From positions 310,698,565 to 310,762,564 of the forward strand of contig NC_133648.1 in NCBI RefSeq assembly GCF_009905375.1: 64,000 nt of DNA, written 5' to 3'. Positions 56,190-64,000 of this stretch are shown here, in pieces (the stretch's first letter is position 1; each line of letters starts with the position of its first letter). This DNA is from Apium graveolens (lineage: Eukaryota > Streptophyta > Magnoliopsida > Apiales > Apiaceae). The notes under the pieces were generated by a model. The model saw only the letters and a list, made by a program, of their open reading frames with translations. It was not told where the DNA came from and ran no database searches. Position numbers and translations under genes: made by a program.

Positions 56190-59100
56190 GATGGATTAGA
56201 TATAATCAAGCGTCTCATAGCGAACGACGTCAAGGTCCTCCTCTGTATAAGAGCTGCGACTCTTGGAGGCCCACTCGAACAGAATAAACCCATGTTATTC
56301 ATTAACCGACTGAAAAGTAATATTCACAGAATTGAGAAATGTAAAAAAATGTACCTTGTCTAGCAGCTTCATCTCCTGGTCTTCAATTAAATCTTTCATA
56401 TATCGCATGACCACATATCCATATTCTGTGCCACCTGGTTGTTTAGGGCATCCCTATATATTCCGAAAAATTGTTGACAATTAATGACATCGAAGATTAA
56501 CCATAATTCCATATTTTACAAAAATGAAAAATAAAAAATTGACTAAATACGCATAACAAGGTTTTTAACTTTGGCATTCTTGTTTACCCGTCCTTCCTGA
56601 GCATTATAAGATCTCACTGCTCTGTAAATCTTATATTTATAAACTACAGTGTCAAATACAAAAATTCCTGATTACATTCTATATATAATTGTAAATTGAA
56701 GTAATGGATTAAGGATGAAAGCTTCTCATTCCCAAAACACGATCAAAATCTAATGTAAACTGTTTTTATTATAAATAATTAAAGTGAGCATTTAAATTAC
56801 ATATCCGATAATTTTAAATATATTATAATTAATTTACCAACAACCAGATGAATATTCAAGGCCATACAATATTTTAAAATTGGACGCGTAAAAAGAGACG
56901 TACTTGTAGTTATAAAGCATTAAGTTCATCCGAAGAACTTCATCTTTTAGCCTTTGCACAATATATTCATTAAATTTATCATTCAGCTTGTATGTGGACG
57001 GATGAAGAAAAGCAAACATCGCTGATAAATCTCTATTCAGCGTATCCCGAAACAGTGAATACAAATACCTAAAAATAAAGAAATTGAAAAATTACATTTT
57101 GTTTAAATAGATCATTACTATATAAAATGAGACCAGATTCTAAAAAAGTATAAAAAGAACCTTACGCCATGTATGTTGATATAGCAGACTACCAAATTCA
57201 AGTACGTTCTCATGAAGTAAATATATAGTTCTTTCAATTTCAATGATTTTTAATTTACATGGAACCGGTATCGAGTTTCCACTTTTCTTCATCACCGTCG
57301 ATGCAAATTTGTAAACAGCCTAAACCGAGGAGGCACATTGTCCTTTGGCTTCACAAAATTAAATTCATTATGCATTCTCTGCACCTCACTCACATTCCAC
57401 GCATTTTTCTTTTTCTGTAAATAAATCTTTAACCATATAACCGGTATTATCCAATTTAGTGCAGATTTGTATAACCTCCTAAAAAAATGACACTTGGTTT
57501 ATAATTAAATTTAAATGAAACTTGGTTCTCTAAATGAGAACCAATGGCTTGCTGGACGGTTTCTATCTCATCAACCACAGGAACAGGCACCAAAGCATCG
57601 TCCCGGATGCTTCCGTCCACCCCAACACAAACAGATCCTGGTTCGAGAGGCACTCTATGAACCGATCTACTCATTCCATCTCCCTCATCAAAAACAACAC
57701 CAAAAGCTACCTTGTTATCAATGCTCTCCACTGCCATTTCACATTTGTGAGGACGTTGTAGATTATAATTATAAATCAAAATAGACATTACCTGCTCAAA
57801 CAATTTAATAACATGCAATATTATCATAGAAATGAATCAAGTATACACTATAATTGTATACCTTTTGTCCAGGTGGACCAGGAGGAGGAATAATAACAAC
57901 AAAATTTGCACCCTCTTTATCCTCATCGGTCATAAATTCATCTTCCATCAAATCTTTTGCAACTTTCCTTCTGTTCTTTTGTTCTTGTTCTTGTTCTTTC
58001 ACCCCAGGACATCTTGTTTTTTCAGACATTGATGAATGTAGATTGCCCCCACAGAGCAAAGCTTTCAACGCAGCAATTTGTGTAATATCCGGGATATATC
58101 GTGCAATTATTTTTGCTAATAGATAATTATTATATGTATTCAGTATCTATTCTGTGAATTATTTGTTAAGTGTTAAATGTGTTTGAATGTTTAAAAATGT
58201 TATTAATTAAGTATTTCAATTTTTATATGTTCCAAATAAAATATAGATAATTGTCATATCTTCCTAATTATTTTTATGTGGATTTATGAATTTATAGGGA
58301 TCATATGGATTTTATAAAATCTTTTTCCGGGTATTTAAAATCTATTTTATAAAAACGGGAACAAACCACCGTTATCCGTTTTTACGTTTTTAGAACCCAA
58401 AACTCTTCCGAGAACTCCTTCCTAACCTAATTGCAATATTCCGAGCATTTTCCATGTTTCGACTTTTTCGATCCAGCGTACGGTTTGTCCTGCGCGGGTC
58501 CCGGCGCAACATTTTCGATACATTATTCGTTTCGGTAAATCAATAAAACTCGTATTTTCGATAAACGGGAGCTTTTTATAAAACTATCACAATTATCCCT
58601 TCGTAATACGTGTAACCAGGCGCTGAGACCAAGAACGCAGTTCAAATTGTACTGATTTGGATAATTATCTCGAAAATCGGTACCGTCCAGATCAGTTTTT
58701 ATAAATAAACGTACCGTTTTATATCCGGAATGATCCAACGGGATACTAATTTTCCGTAATTATAAATAGCATCTACCGTATTTTATTTTATACCGGAAAT
58801 TATTTGCAAAGAGTATTTACGGAATTTCTACAGAGAAAATACTATAATTATATTATGTTCTTCATAATCAAACACAAATTCGGAGGCGTTATCGATATCC
58901 GATTTTGGCGCACATATACTCAAAACGAAGCTACTGAAATCTAGAATCCAAAGCTTCCATGAATTTCAACCCAGAAACATCAGGTGATTTTCTATTTAAT
59001 TATTTATATTCGAATTTCTTGGTATTTAAATTATGAATTTTTGTACGGATGGTTGTTTGAATGATTTGATGATTATATGTTATAGAGCTTGTTTTCCTGA

Positions 59101-61870
59101 TGATTTTGGTATGTCATATGATCGATTTGTAGTTCAATAACATGTTCAAATTAGGGTTTGATTCTCGAATTTTATAATTAGGGTTTATATTCGTTTGAAT
59201 GTTTTTGATTAAAATTGGGGGTTTCTTAAATAGAGATTAACAGGTGTTGAGAGATAATGGGTTTTGTTCCCCTTGAAATTTGCAAACGATTCATATATAC
59301 CTTGCTAATCGACGTTGCTTGTAATGACCGTGGTTGTGTTTGGAAAGTTCACCGGTGTTCTTCGTTTCCCGGCCAAAATTCGGCCAAGTTACTAATACTT
59401 TGTGAGATATGATTGCATGATATAGTTGCTAGCAGTAAACGGGAGAAATCTGCACATTTTGGGGTGATTCCGAGCTATCGAGCAGGATTCCGGTGAGCTT
59501 GCGCGGCGGCGGGTCGCCGTTAATGGCTTCCCGGCCGTCCGCCGGCGAAGGGGAAGGGGGAAGAAGCCAAAATTGCTGTCTAGTTCCCCTAATTTTTAGA
59601 AACTTACAATTTAGTCCCTGACCTTTTCAAAACTTATAAAATTTTGATTTCTGTTTTATTTATTTCCAAAAATAGGATTTCTTTTATAAAACGATTTTAA
59701 AAATAGTTTTAATTATCTTAAAATTCCAAAAAAACCATTCATTTTAATTCCAAAATTTGTTTTTAATTCAAAAATAAATCTAAATTACTTAATTAATTAA
59801 TTTTAATTAATAATTAATTGATTAATTGATCAATTAATTTAAATATTAATTGATTAATTAGTTTAATTATTTATTAATTGACTTTAATTGATTATTTAAT
59901 TGGATTTAATTATTTAAAAATGATTTAAAAATTCCGAAAAATAGTTTCGAGCTTTAAAATATTATTCTAAATTATTTCCAAGGCTCGATAATTATTATAA
60001 AATTGTTTCGAAGCCAGAATTGGCCAACCGAATCATGTTTATTACTCTGAAATTGATCCAACGACCCGTTTTAATTCCGAAAAATATTTTAAAAATCATT
60101 TTTAATTACCTGAAAGCCTGTTTATGACCCGAGACTTCTTTATAAATGATATATCATTGATTATGTGACGTGCTATGTGTTATATGTGACTTGTTGGTTG
60201 ACTGTCGGTGTATATATTCGGTGATTACTTGTTTATAGCATAACTTTCGATCCGTTAATCGGATTTGGGTGAAACGAAGGGTAGATGGTAGTGTATATCG
60301 AATAGAATCGTATAAGTTAAATATTGATAGATATTTATAATGCCTAGCAGAGTAAGCAAGGCGTAAGAAAGGGAAGCAGGTGATCAGAAAATAGAATTGA
60401 CATGTTGAAAATACAACAAGTAATCAAAGGATAGAAGCGAGGCATAAGAAAAGCAGACGAGTGATTGTTGAATGGAGTCATTAGACAAGTACAAGTGAAG
60501 TTGAAATTGAATATAATAAGGGAAGTATTTCTAAACCTTTCTCGAAATATAATGCAAATATTCTCTTGTGACATACGGTTAATACCCAAAATAGTTCTAT
60601 TTTATACTGTAAATATTTTGAATCCTTCAGTCTTGAACCTGAGCCATATCATTTGATCTTTGAGCCGCAAGCCTTATTTTTGTGAACCATTTGATTTACC
60701 AGATATTAAACCACACAAATACGATATTATTCCACAAATATATAACCATCATATACCAAACACTGGAACAAAATTATTTAAACATACAGAAACTTTTATA
60801 CTCATCCATACCTTATGATATCAAAGTACCAAAACCTTGTAAAGACACAATTCATCTAGTGCCCGATTATCCTACCGGCTGGAGGCCCCTTCTTTTATGT
60901 ACTTTGACATACCCTTTTCGTAACCATGAATTTTTACCATGCTTTTATACAAATTTTTTATTGTTATTGATTATGATCTGGTTTTATTGAATTCTATTGT
61001 TTATCATATGAACTACTTTAGAATTGGATAGTTTTCTTTATGTGGACCAGATTCGTGGTCAAACCATATCGATGGTCAAGTTAGGCCAATGTGTGCCTTG
61101 GATCCAGTAGTTAGAGCAATGCTGTGTGCTTTGCTCGGGGTTAGTGCGTGACTGATCAGCAGCCTAATCTTGGTTTTAAAAACTTAAAATGAATATCCAA
61201 TTCTATTGGTTGTTTAACAAGAAACTTGATTCCTTTGAATCACCCCGTTTATTATTGTTTAACCTCAGTTATTGATAATATGACTTGCTGAGCTAGTTAG
61301 CTCACTCTTGCAAATCTTTCTATGTATTCTACAGTTAAGAAGGATACGGTTGATAGCGAGGTTTCCCAGTTCAATGTTCGAGCTAGGATTCCAGCTTATG
61401 ATTGATCGAGCTAGCAGGAGCTTATTGTATAAGTGAGATAGTAAGGTTGTAAGAATAATTTCATTTCAGTTGTAAATTAAATTAGTTGGGATTTGGTACG
61501 TTATAATAAAAGTTAAGGTTGTGGCTTGTTTTCATACTTTAACCTGTTGCGATCTGTGGTTAAGTAAAGCAGGGTCATTGCAAATAATATTTTATATACA
61601 GGTTCATATATTGAGTATGTGTTGTGGACCCCAAACTTCTGACCCGGGTTTGGAGGGCGCCACAATTTGCAACTCAAGATTATGAAACCGCTCTTTGGTA
61701 ATGTGATTTCTTGACTGTTTTGGTAAATCAAAGTACAATGTTGGAGGTATGAAGTTTCCAACCCCACGAACCCTTCCCGCATGCTCGGGAGTTTCCAATA
61801 CAGTGGTGAGTACAACATTAGTTCCATCCGGCTTGAATTCACCATTTCTTTGCTTTTCGAGTAAGGAATC
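56190..61870 (-). pseudogene. CACTA second gene (element B), split by a solo LTR
   Basis: Minus-strand exons match the element A gene: TPEHAGRVRGVGNF (~61790), EDEFMTDEDKEGANFVVIIP (~57950-57890), KCEMAVESIDNKVAFGVVFD and PVVDEIETVQQAIGSH (~57750-57550), then the Ulp1-type FLHPSTYKLNDKFNEYIVQR (~57010) and GTEYGYVVMRYMKDLIEDQE (~56440). As in element A, the cysteine before GYVVMRYM is a tyrosine. The solo LTR at 58081-61664 splits an exon at the residues before LELQI. A ~55-bp deletion near 56702 is private to this copy. Confidence 0.8.
58081..61664. mobile_element. Large solo LTR (~3.58 kb)
   Basis: Starts TGTAATATCCGGG and ends GGAGGGCGCCACA. It is flanked by the 5-bp duplication ATTTG (58076-58080 and 61665-61669). 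Block A keeps the empty site at ~33242 (gcaatttgcaactc). No internal coding domain, primer binding site or second LTR is seen. The ends and length suit the LTR of a large gypsy element, perhaps Tekay/Del-like (inference). TATAAATAGC at 58761 could be its TATA box. A short GC-rich part lies near 59495-59560, and 59760-59900 is built of TTAATTAA/AATTGATT words. Confidence 0.85.
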
Positions 61871-61938
61871 CTATTAAAACCATGAGAGTAATTAGGTATG
61901 ATTTGGAAAATTAAAGAAGCAAAAAAATTATAATAAGT

Positions 61939-64000
61939 CTTATTGGAAAGTTGGGAAAGATGGTAAAGTTAGGGTAAATGTGCCAGCTAAGGTTATGTGG
62001 TATTTTCCGATAATCCCCAGATTTAAAAGAATGTTTAAATCTTCGTCTACTGCTGAATTAATGAGTTGGCATGCAAATAATCGATCCAAAGATGGAAAGA
62101 TGCGTCACCCCTCTGATTCTCCTTCATGGAGAAATATAGATTGTAGGTGGCCTGAGTTTGGTAGGGAGGTAAGAAATATACGTTAAGGATTAACGACCAA
62201 TGGTATAAATCCACACAATAATGGATTAAATAATCGGTACAGCTGCTGGCCAGTTATGTTAGTACCGTATAATCTTCCTCCATGGTTATACATGAAGAGG
62301 AAGTTTATGATGTTAACAACATTAATTTTTGGCCCACAAGATCCTGGTAATGATATTGACGTATATCTCCAGCCACTGATCGACGATTTAAAAAAATTGT
62401 GGGAGGAAGGTGAACCAAACGTGTACGATGCCCATACCAAATCCTTTTTCACTCTAAAGGCAATCTTGATGTGGACAATAAATGACTTCCCGGGATATGG
62501 AAATGTGTCGGGGTGCGTTAATAAGGGTTATAGGGCATGTCCAGTATGCGGTGATCAGACCGTGGCTAAATATCTAAGTCGTAGTAGAAAAATGAGCTAC
62601 CAAGGACATCTTCGGTATTTAGATCTTTATCATCCATATAGGAGGCAAAGGACAGCTTTTAATGGAGAACAAGAATTTGGTTGTGCACCTGAACCACTTA
62701 GCGTAGAGGAAGTATTGGGGCAATAACAGCAACTTAGGTTCAGTTTTGGGAAGGGGGGAAGCCAAAAAAGGTGGAGTCTCCAGGGAAAAAATAGTCAGTT
62801 TTTTTTTTTGAGTTAAAGTATTGGAAGTTTTACCATGTTCGATATTGTTTAGATGTCATGCATGTCGAAAATAATGTGTGTGATAATATAATTGGGACAC
62901 TTCTGCACATGAAATTCAAGAGTAAAGACAACCTTGCCTTGCATCTTGATTTGTTTGACATGGGAATACGGCCTGATTTAGCTCCAAAAGTAGGTGAGAA
63001 AAGAACATACCTACCTCCTGCTCCTTATACTCTCTCCCGGAAAGAAAAACAAACAATGTTGGCATCATTGTACGGCATGAAACTTCCATACGGACATGCT
63101 TCAAATATAAGAAACTATGTATCGATGATTGATATGAAGTTGTATGGTTTAAAGTCCAATGACTGCCATATCCTTCTCCAATAACTACTACCTGTTTGCA
63201 TTCGTTCAATACTTCCGAAAAATGTTAGGGTTAGTATCATAAGATTGTGTTTCTTCTTCAACTCTCTGTGCAACAAAGTTGTAGATGTGTCGAAGTTGAA
63301 TAAATTACATGCAACTGTGATATTGACCCTCTGTGAGTTAGAGAAGATATTCCCTCCGTTATTTTTCGATGTTATGATACATCTTATGGTTCACCTAGTA
63401 AGGGAAATGCGATTATGTGGACCGGTTTTTATAGATGGATGTTTCCATTTGAACGCTTCAACAAAATATTGAATAGTTATGTAAGAAACCGATTCTATCC
63501 AGAAGGTTGTATAGCTGAAGGTTACCTCAAAGAAGAGTCAATAGAATTTTGCAGTGAGTTTTATAGCGGGAGTAGTAGAACAGCCGGTCTTCCAAAAGAT
63601 GAAGAAAATTTTTTTGGTCCAATCGGTGGTGTGACTATGAAGTCAGTTGCGGAAAAAGAACGAGATGAGGCTCATCTTTTAGTTCTTCGTAATAATTCGG
63701 AAGTGGAACCATATGTTATGTAAGTAAAACATAAATAAGTATACATATAATTGTTAAAGTTGTATTTGGTGTAGTTTAGTCGAATCTGATATAAGTAAAT
63801 TCAGGTTGCATAAAAAATATTGGTTTGAACAAAAAGTTGGTTTACCTTCTTTTTCATTCTCTTTTATTTTTATAAGTCATGTTTTTAAATTTATAGCCAC
63901 CTATATGCGTCAATAATTTACATGTATGTCAGTACAGAAATAAGGGAGAATGTGGAAGCCATATCTGAAACTATAAGATGGTTGCCTGGGAAACCTTCAT
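61939..64000 (+). pseudogene. TNP2-like CACTA transposase on the plus strand
   Basis: From 61939: VPAKVMWYFPIIPRFKRMF, LMSWHANNRSKDGKMRHPSD, VMLVPYNLPPWLYMKRKFMM, GNDIDVYLQPLIDDLKKLWE and CPVCGDQTVAKYL (Transposase_21). Then come DUF4218 (62858 on: MHVENNVCDNIIGTLLHMKF, KLPYGHASNIRNYVSM, LVREMRLCGPVF) and FERFNKILNSYVRNRFYPEG (63445-63720). An intron-like gap and a next exon (~63896-64000, ending IRWLPGKP) follow. Breaks: a stop at ~62184, frame loss at 62726-62855, a stop at 63182 and a frame change near 63430. The N-terminus is cut at 61939, and the gene runs off the window. Confidence 0.88.

Larger units (their letters stand above)
55183..61938 (-). mobile_element. CACTA element B (3' part)
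   Basis: The terminus at 55183 reads GACTACTAGAAAAAC, with the first C changed to G, followed by ACATCGG/CCGATGT subterminal repeats. It is collinear with element A: 30519-33512 corresponds to 55470-58080 plus 61665-61938. It carries the 3' part of the second gene and a solo LTR. It ends at a breakpoint at 61938. Confidence 0.85.

Noticed and set aside
60465..60990. Open frames of 63 and 102 codons inside the solo LTR
   Set aside because: No family resemblance, no splice context, and they lie in an LTR with empty-site proof of insertion. Most likely chance.

Overview
The window is plant nuclear DNA, most likely from a eudicot. It is AT-rich and has large tandem arrays. It also has plant-type LTR retrotransposons (Ty1/copia, a chromodomain Ty3/gypsy element and a Tat-lineage Ty3/gypsy end), several CACTA (En/Spm) transposons with TNP2 and Ulp1-type genes, MITEs, and broken pieces of plant genes with introns. 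I see no intact host gene, rRNA or tRNA gene. The species cannot be named from the sequence alone.

Layout. 1-4572: the right part of a CACTA element carrying a broken BCS1-like AAA-ATPase fragment and a ~175-bp satellite array. 4573-6444: a spacer and the 5' end of a UAP56-type RNA helicase gene, cut by the next element. 6445-15523: a degenerate copia element whose gag is split by a nested gag/protease-only LTR element (7073-9222) and whose gag-PR-INT segment is tandemly duplicated. 15172-16916: duplication of the copia 3' end plus satellite. 15655-20999: a second array of the same satellite, ending in a different CACTA terminus. 21005-22875: a C-terminal fragment of a WD40-like gene with a hAT MITE beside it.

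22538-33512 and 50196-61938 are two copies of one ~8-kb ancestral block. Each holds Ulp1 exons, a repeat flank, a CACTA terminus and the second CACTA gene. Each copy then gained its own insertions. Copy A has a Harbinger-like MITE and a three-LTR miniature retrotransposon. Copy B has a foldback MITE and a 3.58-kb solo LTR. Each copy supplies the empty site for the other's insertions.

33512-37254: the TNP2 transposase of CACTA element A on the minus strand. 37255-39487: a third CACTA terminus with a GC-rich minisatellite, a third satellite array and a short telomere-like block. 39660-40229: a possible gene 5' end. 40230-45561: a decayed chromovirus. 45562-49251: the 3' end of a Tat-lineage element with its antisense ORF. 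61939-64000: a TNP2 gene on the plus strand, joined to copy B at a rearrangement breakpoint.

No working pathway is present. The main biological signals are three: one satellite family tied to three different CACTA ends; an array of short hairpins with covarying stems inside a non-coding retroelement; and nested insertions that can be ordered in time. Percent identities and family assignments were not computed. They rest on reading the sequence by eye and on general knowledge of the families.
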